Part shown: piece by piece, positions 27,232-36,002 of the stretch
Layout of the letters: the number at the start of each line of letters is the position of its first letter
Numbering within the stretch: the stretch's first letter is position 1
Source: Naasia aerilata
GTDB lineage: Bacteria > Actinomycetota > Actinomycetes > Actinomycetales > Microbacteriaceae
Length of the DNA: 64,000 nucleotides
Reading direction: 5' to 3'
NCBI RefSeq assembly: GCF_030296595.1
Contig: NZ_AP027731.1
Span: 1,922,001 to 1,986,000, forward strand
Made by a program: the position numbers and the translations under genes
Notes under the pieces: generated by a model
Databases searched by the model: none
What the model was told of the DNA's origin: nothing
Seen by the model: the letters and a program-made list of their open reading frames with translations, nothing else

Positions 27232-27942
27232 TCACCCTCCCAGGTACGCTCTGCGGATCTCGTCGTTGCCGCGCAGCTCGGCCGTCGACCCGGTGAGGAC
27301 GCTGCGCCCCGTCTCGAGAACGACGGCGCTGTCGACGACCGAGAACGCGAGGTTCGCGTTCTGCTCGACGACGAGCATCGAGATCCCCGTCTCGTCCCGC
27401 AGCCGGGCGATCGCGGTGTAGACCGTCTTCGCCGTCGACGGGGCGAGGCCGAGGGACGGCTCGTCGAGGACGAGGAGCGTGGGCTTGGCCATGAACGCTC
27501 GGCCGATCGCCATCATCTGCTGCTCACCGCCGGACAGGGCGGAGCCGTTCGACCCGTACCGGCGCTCCAGGTTGGGGAAGAGGTCGAGGAGGAACGCGAT
27601 GTCCGACTCGATGCCGGCGCGGTCCTTGCGGAGGTAGGCGCCGACGCGGAGGTTCTCCTGAACCGTGAGGTTCGCGAGCGCCCCGCGCCCTTCCGGCACG
27701 TGGGCGATGCCGAGCGCCGCCACGAGCTCCGGGCGCTTGCCGCGGATGTCGTTGCCCTTGAACCGGATGGACCCGGACGGGACGCGCACGGTTCCACTGA
27801 TCGCGCGCAGCGTCGTGGTCTTGCCCGCGCCGTTCGCCCCGAGGATGCCGACCGCCGATCCCTCGGGGACCGAGAGCGAGACGTCCTCGAGGACCTGGAC
27901 AGGGCCGTACGCGGCGGCGACGTGCTCGAGCTCAAGCAGCAT
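27232..27942 (-). CDS. livF: Branched-chain-type ABC transporter ATP-binding protein LivF
   Basis: The 236-residue ATPase has Walker A GANGAGKTT, signature LSGGEQQM, Walker B LLVLDEPSLGLAP and a LivF-type switch segment MLVVEQNANLA. ATG at 27942 lies 11 bases inside the end of livG. With LivG it powers import through LivH and LivM. Confidence 0.93.
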   Translation of the reverse strand: MLLELEHVAAAYGPVQVLEDVSLSVPEGSAVGILGANGAGKTTTLRAISGTVRVPSGSIRFKGNDIRGKRPELVAALGIAHVPEGRGALANLTVQENLRVGAYLRKDRAGIESDIAFLLDLFPNLERRYGSNGSALSGGEQQMMAIGRAFMAKPTLLVLDEPSLGLAPSTAKTVYTAIARLRDETGISMLVVEQNANLAFSVVDSAVVLETGRSVLTGSTAELRGNDEIRRAYLGG

Positions 27943-28702
27943 CCGGAGCCCCCAGGTACGCCTCGATGACCCGCGGGTCCGCCTGGGCCGACGCCGCGGT
28001 GCCCTCCATGAGCTTCTTGCCGTGGTCGAGCACGAGCACGCGGTCGGTGACCTGGGAGATGACCGACATGTTGTGCTCGACGACGACCACGGTGATGCCC
28101 TCGGCACGCAGCGACTTGACGGTGGCGATGAAGTGCTGGACCTCGCCGTGGCTGAGACCCGCGGCGGGCTCGTCGAGCAGCAGGATCCCGGGGTGGAGCA
28201 TGAGGGCCCGCGCGAGCTCGATCGACTTGTGCAGGCCGTGGCTCAGCTCGTCGGCCGCGACATCGGCGGCCCAGCGGAGGCCCACCCGGTCGAGCCAGTC
28301 GAGCGCCTCGGCGCGCTGGTCGCGCTCGGACCGCGCGGTCTTCGGCAGGCGCACCGCCCAGGCGAGGGCCGTGCCGGGCTGGCGGGTGTGCCCGCCGAGC
28401 AGGACGTTCTCGAGGACGGTCGCCTCGAGCTGCAGCGCCGGGTGCTGGAATGTGCGGGCCAGTCCGTGCTTGGCGAGCTTGGCGGGAACGAGGCCGAGGA
28501 CCTCCTCGCCGTCGATCTTGATCGAGCCCGCGCTGGGCCGGTAGTGGCCGGAGATGCAGTTGAAGAGGCTCGTCTTTCCTGCTCCGTTGGGCCCCACGAG
28601 CCCGAAGACGCTGCCGGCTTCCACGTCGAAGCCGACCTCCTCGAGGACGTGCACGCCGCCGAACGACAGGCTGACGCGCTCGAGTGTCAGTCGAGCACCC
28701 AT
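27932..28702 (-). CDS. livG: Branched-chain-type ABC transporter ATP-binding protein LivG
   Basis: The 256-residue ATPase has Walker A GPNGAGKTS, the LivG insertion GLARTFQHPALQLEATVLENVLLG, and Walker B ILLLDEPAAGLSHGE. Its ABC signature is LSHGLHKSIELARAL, a divergent form compatible with the LivG subfamily. ATG at 28702 follows AAGGAGGGG. It is the first gene of the importer operon, so its upstream gap with a perfect ATTGTCGACAAT palindrome is the likely control region. Confidence 0.93.
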   Translation of the reverse strand: MGARLTLERVSLSFGGVHVLEEVGFDVEAGSVFGLVGPNGAGKTSLFNCISGHYRPSAGSIKIDGEEVLGLVPAKLAKHGLARTFQHPALQLEATVLENVLLGGHTRQPGTALAWAVRLPKTARSERDQRAEALDWLDRVGLRWAADVAADELSHGLHKSIELARALMLHPGILLLDEPAAGLSHGEVQHFIATVKSLRAEGITVVVVEHNMSVISQVTDRVLVLDHGKKLMEGTAASAQADPRVIEAYLGAPDAA

Positions 28703-28785
28703 TGCCCCTCCTTGTGGTTCATGCGTCCTTGCATGCGAGCCCTCCCGCCGGCTCGGGGCCCCTGGGGGCAGAGCGGTTGACGGGA

Positions 28786-28797
28786 TTGTCGACAATA
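28786..28797. promoter_or_regulatory. Candidate GntR operator, perfect palindrome ATTGTCGACAAT
   Basis: A perfect 12-base palindrome lies between the livG start and the end of the IclR gene. Copies with 8-11 matches precede other catabolic genes in the window. Candidate ligand-responsive repressor site for the FCD-type GntR protein encoded at 36861. Confidence 0.55.
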
Positions 28798-28836
28798 GCG
28801 AGCACGATCCTAACCGCATCGACTGCCGTCCTGGCC

Positions 28837-29571
28837 TCATAGCATCCGCCCTAATTGCGTGGCGCGGCGCCGGAGCGCGGGCAGGAATTGCTCGACCATC
28901 CGTTCGGTCGTCGCTCGCGCCGTGACGGCGCTGACCGACATGGCCGCGACGAGCCCGCCGGAGGAGTCGACGACGGGCACGGCGATCGCCCGCAGGCCCA
29001 ACTCGTACTCCTGGTCGGAGAGGGAGAAGCCGTCGCGGCGCGCGAGCGCGATCGCCTCGATGGCGTCGGCCGGGAGGGAGGAGAGCTCCTCCTCGGGAAG
29101 GCCCGCGAGGAGCACCCGGCCGACCGCGGTGCGGATCGCCGGCAGCCGGCCGCCGACGCGCAGGCCGGTCGCGACGAGGTGCTCGGCCTCCACGCGGGCG
29201 ATGAAGAGGACGGCATCGCCGTCGAGCACGGACAGGCTCGACGACTCGTTCAGCTCGTCCCGCAGCTCCGCGAGGAGCGGCTGGGCGAAGACCGGAAGCG
29301 GATCGGTGAGCGTGTATGCGAAGGCGAGGCGGGCGAACCGCGGGGTCGGCCGGTAGAACTTGCCGTCGTAGCTGAGGTAGCCCATCTGCTCGAGCGTGCG
29401 CATGCAGCGGCGGGCTGCGGCGGGAGCGATCTCGGCGAGCCGGGCCGCCTCGGTGACCGTGAGACGGGGGTGTTCGCGGTCGAAGCACTCGATGACGGCG
29501 AGGCCCTTGGCGAGGCCGCCCATGCCCTCGCTGAGGTCTTCCGTGGTGCCCGGTTCGGTCGTTTGCATCAT
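28837..29571 (-). CDS. IclR-family transcriptional regulator (PcaR/PobR-like)
   Basis: The 244-residue protein has a winged helix at the N-terminus (MGGLAKGLAVIECFDREHPRLTVTEAARLAEIAP) and an IclR effector domain with LVATGLRVGGRLPAIRTAVGRVLL. The SLAKGLAVIE-type opening is typical of the PcaR/PcaU/PobR branch that senses aromatic acids. It diverges from the FAD monooxygenase gene; the 105-base gap holds two candidate sites (29581-29596 and 29602-29618). It could control that gene and the ADH-ALDH-O-demethylase operon, which carries a near copy of the first site. Confidence 0.9.
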   Translation of the reverse strand: MMQTTEPGTTEDLSEGMGGLAKGLAVIECFDREHPRLTVTEAARLAEIAPAAARRCMRTLEQMGYLSYDGKFYRPTPRFARLAFAYTLTDPLPVFAQPLLAELRDELNESSSLSVLDGDAVLFIARVEAEHLVATGLRVGGRLPAIRTAVGRVLLAGLPEEELSSLPADAIEAIALARRDGFSLSDQEYELGLRAIAVPVVDSSGGLVAAMSVSAVTARATTERMVEQFLPALRRRATQLGRML

Positions 29572-29580
29572 TGCGAGGCC

Positions 29581-29618
29581 GATCGTACGCTATGCGAAGA
29601 GTATTCGGCACTCGAAAA
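29581..29618. promoter_or_regulatory. Candidate IclR operators in the divergent gap
   Basis: GATCGTACGCTATGCG at 29581-29596 recurs with one gapped base at 35861-35875 upstream of the first O-demethylase gene. TATTCG-N5-CGAAAA at 29602-29618 resembles TATTCG-N7-CGAATA at 44675-44693 by the other IclR gene. Confidence 0.4.
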
Positions 29619-29676
29619 CTGCCCTCGTTCTGGCGCATTCGGGTCGTCGACCGGCACCGGTCAAGGGAGACACTTC

Positions 29677-30852
29677 GTGCGAGTCGCAATCGTCGGCGGA
29701 GGTATCGGCGGGCTCACGGCGGCCATCGCCCTGCGCAAGGTCGGGATCGACGCCGTCGTCTACGAGCAGGCGAGCCGACTCGGCGAGGTAGGCGCCGGCA
29801 TCGGCGTCGCACCGAACGGACTGCGCGCCTACGAAGGCCTCGGCCTGCGGCCCGCGATCGAGGAGGTCGCGGCTCGGTACGGCGACGGCTCGGTGTACTA
29901 CCGGGCCGATGGCGGCCTCATCGGCGACATGACGACCGCGGACAGCTCAGGTCGCTACTTCACGCTCGGGCTGCACCGGGCGGACCTGGTCGGGGTTCTT
30001 ACGAGTGCGCTCCCCGCCGAGGCGGTGCGCACCGGGTCCCGGCTCACCCGGCTGGTCGACCGCGGAGCGGAGGTGGAGCTCGCCTTCGAGGACGGCAGCG
30101 CGACCGCCGACGTCGTCGTGGGCGCCGACGGGATACACTCCGTCGTCCGCGAGGTGGTCACCTCACCCGCCGAGCCCGTGCCCTCCGGCTCCATCGCCTA
30201 CCGCGGGCTCGTCCCGGCGGAGAGCCTGCCCGACTGGCCGAATGGCATCGCGCAGCTCTGGATGGGCGACGGGAAGCACTTCCTCACCTATCCGGTGCGG
30301 CGCGGCGAGTTCGTCAACTACGTGGGGTTCGTCCCGAGCGACGAGCGCCTCAAGGAGTCCTGGTCCGCGCCGGGCAGCGTGGAGTCGCTGCGTGCCGACT
30401 TCGCCGGGTGGGACCCCCGCGTGGAAGGCCTGCTGGAGCAGGTCGAGCAGACCTTCTGGTGGGGCCTCTACGACCGCGAGCCGCTCGACCGCTGGTCCCG
30501 CGGCCGGATCACGCTCCTCGGGGACGCCGCGCACGCGATGCTGCCGCACCTCGGCCAGGGCGCGAACCAGGCGGTCGAGGACGGGATCACCCTCGCAACC
30601 CTCCTCGAGGGCGTCGACGGCTCGGACACCTCTGCCGTGGCGGAGGCGCTGCTGCGGTACGAGCGGGTCCGGCTGGAGCGCACGACGACGGTGCAGCGCG
30701 GCGCCCGCGACAACGGCCGGCGGTACGACTCGGGCTACGAGGATCTGGGCGTGCGGGACGCGGAGATCAAGGATTCCCGGTCCTTCCGTCTCGGGCTCTA
30801 CGACTTCGATGCGGCAGCGGTGGCGAGGGCCTCGGCGGTCCCGCTCAGCTAG
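29677..30852 (+). CDS. FAD-dependent aromatic-ring monooxygenase (salicylate hydroxylase-like, class A)
   Basis: The 391-residue flavoprotein has the N-terminal dinucleotide motif VAIVGGGIGGLTAAIAL, the mid DG motif VVGADGIHSVVR and the GDAAHAMLPHLGQGANQAVEDG motif that binds FAD ribityl. These define single-component NAD(P)H-dependent hydroxylases such as salicylate 1-, 3-hydroxybenzoate 6- or 6-hydroxynicotinate 3-hydroxylase. GTG at 29677 has an AAGGGAGA site. It is divergent from the IclR gene and 27 bases before a tandem-MarR regulator. Substrate unknown; an aromatic acid feeding the neighbouring pathway is likely. Confidence 0.87.
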   Translation: MRVAIVGGGIGGLTAAIALRKVGIDAVVYEQASRLGEVGAGIGVAPNGLRAYEGLGLRPAIEEVAARYGDGSVYYRADGGLIGDMTTADSSGRYFTLGLHRADLVGVLTSALPAEAVRTGSRLTRLVDRGAEVELAFEDGSATADVVVGADGIHSVVREVVTSPAEPVPSGSIAYRGLVPAESLPDWPNGIAQLWMGDGKHFLTYPVRRGEFVNYVGFVPSDERLKESWSAPGSVESLRADFAGWDPRVEGLLEQVEQTFWWGLYDREPLDRWSRGRITLLGDAAHAMLPHLGQGANQAVEDGITLATLLEGVDGSDTSAVAEALLRYERVRLERTTTVQRGARDNGRRYDSGYEDLGVRDAEIKDSRSFRLGLYDFDAAAVARASAVPLS

Positions 30853-30879
30853 TCTCGGGGCCGTGACCGGGAGCTGCGC

Positions 30880-31775
30880 GTGACGAATCCCCGTCCGGCG
30901 GCGGCCGGCGCTCTCCAGTCCGAGCTCGACCGGTCCCTGGGCCACCTGATCAGGCGCGCCCAGCGCATCCACACGGCGATCTGGGCCTCCCGCGTCTATC
31001 CGGGGCTCACGAGCGCCCAGTACGCCGTGCTCACCGTGGTGGCGGGCTATCCGCAGTCGAGTCAGGGAGCGCTCGGTGACGTCGCCTCCCTCGACAAGTC
31101 GACCACCGCGGACGTCGCGTCGCGGCTGACGCGGAACGCCTGGCTGCGGCCCGAGCTCGAGACGGGCCGGGGAGGGCGCACGCGCTCACCCAGCCCGCCG
31201 AAGTGGCGCTCGCGGTCATCACCGAGCAGGTCCGCGGCGTCCAGGCGGAACTCCTGGAGCCGGTGCCCGCCGACGCCCGCGACGAGCTCGTCGGTCTGCT
31301 GGCGCGCATCGCCTATCCGGACGGCGACCCGGTGCCGCCCCCGCCCGCCGACGGCGTGCCCGTCCTCGGCTGCGGGGAGGCGCTCACCCATCTGCTGCGG
31401 CGCGCCGAGCGGCGCAGCCAGCGCATCTGGGCGCGGGTGGTGGGCCGCGACGTCACGGCGGCGCAGTACGCGGTCTTCTGCGCGATCGGGGACGAGCGCC
31501 TCGACCAGCGGACGATCGCCGGCCTCGCGTCCATCGACACCTCGAATGCGGGCGACGTCGTCGCCCGGCTCGCGGAACGGGGGCTCGTCTCCATCGAGCG
31601 CCCGGAGAGCGACCGCCGCCGCACGCTCGTCGGGCTCACCCCAGCCGCGTTCGCGCTGCTCGCCGACCTGACCCCGAAGGCGGAGCTGGTCCACCAGGAG
31701 CTGCGGTCGCCGCTGCCGGCCGGTGAGGCCGATCGGCTGCACGACCTCATGCACCTCCTCGCCTACCGGCGCTGA
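30880..31775 (+). CDS. Tandem MarR regulator, two winged-helix domains in one chain (frameshifted as read)
   Basis: The first half (GTG at 30880) reads ELDRSLGHLIRRAQRI, then the HTH core LTSAQYAVLTVVAGYPQSSQ and VASLDKSTTADVASRLTR. The second half reads LTHLLRRAERRSQRI, VTAAQYAVFCAIGDERLDQ and LASIDTSNAGDVVARLAERG, so the two halves are repeats of the same MarR domain. The frame breaks near the G runs 31169-31176; one added base joins them with GGAHALTQPAEVAL into about 298 residues. A single polypeptide would form an internal pseudo-dimer. It follows the monooxygenase gene, which it probably regulates. Confidence 0.8.
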
Positions 31776-31778
31776 GGT

Positions 31779-31805
31779 CCGCGCGACCCGTCGTGAGTCG
31801 CGCGG
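31779..31805. terminator. Bidirectional hairpin between convergent genes
   Basis: CCGCGCGAC pairs with GTCGCGCGG around a 9-base loop, between the tandem-MarR stop and the alcohol dehydrogenase stop. Confidence 0.5.
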
Positions 31806-31812
31806 CCCGGCG

Positions 31813-32892
31813 TCAGAAGGTGACGACGCCCCGGATGACCTCGCCCGCCTCGAGCTCGTCGAAGGCGCGTGCGAGGTCTCCGAGCCCGTACCGATGGGTG
31901 ATGAGCCCCTCGGCGTCGAACCGCCCGGCGGCGATGAGGTCGGCGAAGACCTGGAAGCCCGAGGCGACCTGGGTCGAGCCGTAGTACGAGCCGACGATCG
32001 ACTTCTCCGCCCGGAAGAAGTCCGTCGCCGGAAGGTCGATCCGGGCGTCGGGGGAGGGAATCCCGACGGTGATGACCTCGCCGCCCCGGCGTGCGCTCTC
32101 GTAGGCGTCCGTGACCGTCTGCATCCGGCCGACCACCTCGAAGGCGTAGTCGACGCCGCGCCCCGAGGTGAGGTCCTTCACCTGCTCCGCGGTGGGGCCC
32201 TGGCCCGGGTCGACCGTGTCGGTCGCCCCGTTGCGGAGGCTCACCTCGCGCTTGAAAGGGGTGGGGTCGACCGCGATGATCCGAGCCGCGCCCGCGATCC
32301 GCGCGCCCTGGATCAGCGACTGTCCGACGCCGCCGCACCCGATGACCGCGACCGTGCTGCCGGGCTGGACCTTGGCGGTCCACAGGGCCGCGCCCGCGCC
32401 CGTGGAGATCCCGCAGCCGATGAGGGCGAGCTGTTCGGCGGGAAGGTCGGAGTCGACCTTCACCGCCAGCCGGGAATCCATGACCATCTGCTCGGCGAAG
32501 GCGCCGAGGCCGAGCATCGAGGTGACGGCGTCGCCCGAGGCGGTCCGCGCCCGGGTCACGCCGCGCACCGACCAGGTCTCCGCGCAGAGATGCGACTGGC
32601 CGCGAAGGCACCAGAAGCACTGCTTGCAGTGCGGCACCAGGCTGCCGATGATGCGGTCGCCCACTCGCAGCCCCCGCACGTCGGCGCCGACCTCGGTCAC
32701 GACCCCGGCGACCTCGTGGCCGAGAATGGTCGGGTTCTCGAGGCCGAGGTAGCCCCGCAGGCCGGAGATGTCGCTGTGGCAGACGCCGGCGGCCTCGACC
32801 GAGACGACGATGTCGTTCGCTCCAGGCGGCTCGGGCGTGACGTCCTCGATGTCGAGCGGCAGTCCGAGGCCGTGCATGATGGCGGCTTGCAT
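31813..32892 (-). CDS. Zinc-dependent NAD(P) alcohol dehydrogenase (medium-chain)
   Basis: The 359-residue medium-chain dehydrogenase has catalytic zinc ligands Cys38 (GVCHSD) and His59-Glu60 (GHEVAG), four structural-zinc cysteines at about 89, 92, 95 and 103, and a Rossmann motif VIGCGGVGQS. The shape is that of class III-like alcohol/formaldehyde dehydrogenases and aryl-alcohol dehydrogenases. ATG at 32892. It is last in the operon O-demethylase, aldehyde dehydrogenase, alcohol dehydrogenase, so an aryl alcohol to aryl aldehyde to aryl acid sequence is plausible. A formaldehyde role is possible but not needed with THF-dependent demethylation. Confidence 0.88.
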   Translation of the reverse strand: MQAAIMHGLGLPLDIEDVTPEPPGANDIVVSVEAAGVCHSDISGLRGYLGLENPTILGHEVAGVVTEVGADVRGLRVGDRIIGSLVPHCKQCFWCLRGQSHLCAETWSVRGVTRARTASGDAVTSMLGLGAFAEQMVMDSRLAVKVDSDLPAEQLALIGCGISTGAGAALWTAKVQPGSTVAVIGCGGVGQSLIQGARIAGAARIIAVDPTPFKREVSLRNGATDTVDPGQGPTAEQVKDLTSGRGVDYAFEVVGRMQTVTDAYESARRGGEVITVGIPSPDARIDLPATDFFRAEKSIVGSYYGSTQVASGFQVFADLIAAGRFDAEGLITHRYGLGDLARAFDELEAGEVIRGVVTF

Positions 32893-32927
32893 GAGATGGG
32901 GCCTTCCTCGCGGTCGAGTGGTGCCGG

Positions 32928-34366
32928 TCAGAGCGACGTCTTGATGAAGACGGCCTGAGGCTCGGTGAAGAACTCGCGGCTGAAGTTGCCGCCCTCGCGT
33001 CCGACGCCCGAGAAGCCGGGACCGCCGATCGGCGCTCGGAGGTCGCGCACCTGGTAGCAGTTCGCCCACACCGTGCCCGTCCTGAGATAGGACGCGGCGG
33101 TGTGGATGCGTGCCGCCGACTCGGAGAAGAGGGTCGCTGCGAGGCCGTAGTCGGTGTCGTTCGCGAGCGCGATGCCGTCCTCGAAGTCGTCGAAGGTCGT
33201 CACCGTGGCCATCGGCCCGAACACCTCCTCGCGCCACACTCTGCCGGTCGGCGAGACGTCCGCCACGATCGTCGGCGTGAAGGTCCACCCTCGCCGGGGC
33301 CGCCGGTGAGGACCGTGCCGCCCTCGTCGGCGGCGAGGGCGAAGTAGTCGGAGACCCGGTCGAACTGCTTCTTCGACGCGAGCGGCCCGAGGTCCGTCTG
33401 CGGATCGAGCGGATCGCCGACCCGGAGCGCCGCGGCCTGCTCGGCGAAGCGGCTCAGGAAGGAGTCGTAGACGCCGCGCTGCACCAGCACACGCGTGCCG
33501 GCGAGGCAGACCTGACCGGTGTTGTTGAACACCGCGCGGGCCGCAGTGGCCGCGGCGAGGTCGAGGTCGGCGTCGTCGAAGATGATCGACGCGCCCTTCC
33601 CGCCCAGCTCGAGCGTGGCCGGCACCAGGTTCTGCGCCGCCGCGACTCCGACGAGACGGCCGACCGCGGTCGACCCCGTGAAGGTGATGCGATCGATGCC
33701 GGGGGAGTGGATGAGCGCGTCGCCCACGACGGCACCGGAGCCCTGGACCACGTTGAGCACGCCGGCCGGCCAGCCGGCCTCGAGCGCGTACTTCGCGATG
33801 AGGTAGGCCGACGTGGGGCTGTCCTCCGCCGGCTTCCACACCACGGTGTTGCCCCACGCGAGCGCGGCCGCGATCTTCCAGACGCCCAGCATGAGCGGGT
33901 GGTTCCACGGCGAGATCGCGAGCACCACTCCCGCGGGGCGGTATGCGGTGAAGGAGTGGAAGTCGGCGCCCATCGGGTACGTCTCGCTCGTCGCGAGCGC
34001 CATGTGGTCGCCGAAGAACCGGATCATGGCGACCGCGCGAGGCACGTCGAAGCCCCGCGCCGCGGTGAGCGGCCGCCCCATGTCGAAGGTGTCGGCCTGG
34101 GCGAGCTCGTCGGCGTGCAGCTCCATGCGGTCGGCCAGCGCGTGCATGAGGGCACCGCGCTGACGCTCCGGGAGCCGCGACCAGGCGCCGCCGTCGAACG
34201 CCGCACGGGCCGCGGCGACCGCATCCGCTGCCTCCTGCACGTCACCGGCCGCGATCGTGCCCTGGACGGCCTGCGTCCACGGATTGACGTTGTCGAGGGT
34301 GCCGTCGGCGCGCGATGCGCGCTCCTGACCGCCGATCAGGTGGGGGACGAAGTCGAGAGCTGGCAT
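32928..34366 (-). CDS. Aldehyde dehydrogenase (frameshifted as read)
   Basis: From ATG at 34366 (AGGAGG site) the N-terminal part shows VLAISPWNHPLMLG, catalytic Glu in ATLELGGKGA and nucleophile Cys in NNTGQVCLAGTR. The frame breaks at the CCC run 33288-33290; one added base gives GEGWTFTPTIVADV and continues through EEVFGPMATVT to FIKTSL, about 479 residues. Catalytic residues are all intact, so the repaired gene should be functional. It resembles hydroxymuconic-semialdehyde/aromatic aldehyde dehydrogenases. Position between the alcohol dehydrogenase and O-demethylase genes suggests oxidation of a methoxylated benzaldehyde. Confidence 0.85.
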
Positions 34367-34410
34367 GAGCGCCTCCTGGTGGTCGTGGGCCGTCTGCCGG
34401 CGGTCCGGGC

Positions 34411-35805
34411 TCAGTTCTTGTTCCAGCGTGCGCCCTCGTACCCGCTCCGCGTATCGGCGGAGTAGGGGGCGGGACGCACGGTGGCACGGATGGTGGTCTG
34501 TTCGTGCGGCTCGAGGACGACGAGCCCCTCGCCGCCGTTCGGCTCGCCCCAGACCAGCTCGACCTCGTCGCCGATCTCCACACCGGGATCGAGGGCGGCC
34601 AGGGAGAGCGCGCGGCGCTCGTTGTAGGAGTATGAGGTGTAGGTCGAGAGGCCGACGAGCCGCCCGTCCTTGGTGACGGAGTCGAAGTTCGCGGTGCCGT
34701 ACGTGGCGTTCGGCAGGTCGAAGAACTTGTAGACCGGGCCGTCCGGGGAGAAGAGGGACCGGTAGACGCGGGCGATGTCGTCGGCGTTCCACTCGAGCGT
34801 GAGCTTGCGACGCTGCGTCGCCGGGTCGACGGCCTCGAGCGCCTCGCGCCCCACGAAGTCGTGGTCGAACTTGATGAGCTTGCCGTAGCCGAGGTCCCAG
34901 GGCCGGAGGTAGTAGTCCTCGATGCGGTCCGACTCGAAGCTGCCCGTGATCGACCCGACGGCCTCGAAGCCGTCGGCGGGCAGCCACTTGCGGTAGTCGG
35001 CCATCGCCTCGCTCGTGTAGATCGGCGGGACCGGGGAGGGGATCCAGCCCACCTCGCCGCTCACCGAGGGGTAGGCGCGCGAGCCGACGCTGAGGATGCC
35101 GAACTCCTCGCCGGCGGCGAGGATCGCGTCGCGGATCCGGTCGTAGAGGTCGTAGGGCCCCCACAGCTCCAGACCGGGCTGGCCGGCGACGCCGTGACGA
35201 AGCGTCCGCACACGGATGCCGTCGATGGTCATCCAGCCCATGCGGAAGAACTTGGCCTGCTCGATGGGGCCGCCGTTGACCTTCTCGAGGAGCTGCCAGG
35301 CGAGGGGGCCCTGGACCTCGAAGCGGAAGAGCTCACGCGTCACGGGACCGGTCGGGCGCGAGGGCGAGCGGTTGTCGGTGCGCGTCTCGACGTCGTACCC
35401 GCCGGTCTCGACCTGGAAGTCGAGCCAGTGCGCCGTCGGGATCCTGCCGACGAAGATGAACTCGTCCTCCGCCTCGCGGAAGAGGATGCCGTCGCCCAGC
35501 ACGTTGCCGTCGTGGCCTGTGGCGGTGAACTGCTTGGCCCGGTTGACGTCGAAGTCGGCGACCGAGCCGATCCCCGTCTCCGAGACGAGGCGGACCGCGT
35601 CCTTGCCCTTGATGAAGTAGTTGACCATGTGGTGGCTCTGGTCGAAGAACGCGACGCCCGTGCGCCACGCGCGCTGCTCCGCCTGCCAGTTGGTGAACTC
35701 GGCGGGAACGACCGGATAGACGTGCTTGCCGACCTTCGAGGCCCGGAAGTGGCCGACGAGGTCGTCGGTCCCGTCGATCAAGTCCTGCAGGCTCTGGGCG
35801 ACCAT
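34411..35805 (-). CDS. ligM: Tetrahydrofolate-dependent aromatic O-demethylase, LigM/DesA family (paralog 1)
   Basis: The 464-residue protein is full length for LigM (about 470) and belongs to the GcvT/aminomethyltransferase fold. Recognisable segments are [80 protein letters not shown] and KFDHDFVGREAL. LigM and DesA transfer the aryl methyl group of vanillate/3-O-methylgallate or syringate to tetrahydrofolate. Two more paralogs lie at 40.8 and 44.8 kb. This copy is the only one read without a frameshift. It heads the operon with ALDH and ADH; the substrate cannot be told from sequence alone. Confidence 0.88.
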   Translation of the reverse strand: MVAQSLQDLIDGTDDLVGHFRASKVGKHVYPVVPAEFTNWQAEQRAWRTGVAFFDQSHHMVNYFIKGKDAVRLVSETGIGSVADFDVNRAKQFTATGHDGNVLGDGILFREAEDEFIFVGRIPTAHWLDFQVETGGYDVETRTDNRSPSRPTGPVTRELFRFEVQGPLAWQLLEKVNGGPIEQAKFFRMGWMTIDGIRVRTLRHGVAGQPGLELWGPYDLYDRIRDAILAAGEEFGILSVGSRAYPSVSGEVGWIPSPVPPIYTSEAMADYRKWLPADGFEAVGSITGSFESDRIEDYYLRPWDLGYGKLIKFDHDFVGREALEAVDPATQRRKLTLEWNADDIARVYRSLFSPDGPVYKFFDLPNATYGTANFDSVTKDGRLVGLSTYTSYSYNERRALSLAALDPGVEIGDEVELVWGEPNGGEGLVVLEPHEQTTIRATVRPAPYSADTRSGYEGARWNKN

Positions 35806-35860
35806 CGTCGTCGTTCCTTCCTCCGCGCCGTCGCGGAAGGGTCTGGTGCTACGCCGTCGA

Positions 35861-35875
35861 GATCGTACGTATGCG
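35861..35875. promoter_or_regulatory. Candidate regulator site shared with the IclR/monooxygenase gap
   Basis: GATCGTACGTATGCG matches 29581-29596 with a single gapped base. It lies 55 bases upstream of the O-demethylase start. Confidence 0.35.
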
Positions 35876-36002
35876 GATTGAGGGGAGTCTAGGTGGGGAT
35901 CCGGGGCCGGTCAAGGAAGGCACGGGCACGGGGTCGTCCCGAGATCCGCCGCCTGCGCCGCACCGTCGATCTCGTGGTCGGGATGCGCATGAACCGACCT
36001 CG

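Noticed and set aside
28741..28836. tRNA or small RNA gene in the livG upstream gap
   Set aside because: No cloverleaf or conserved RNA fold was seen; the gap is explained by the operator-like palindrome.
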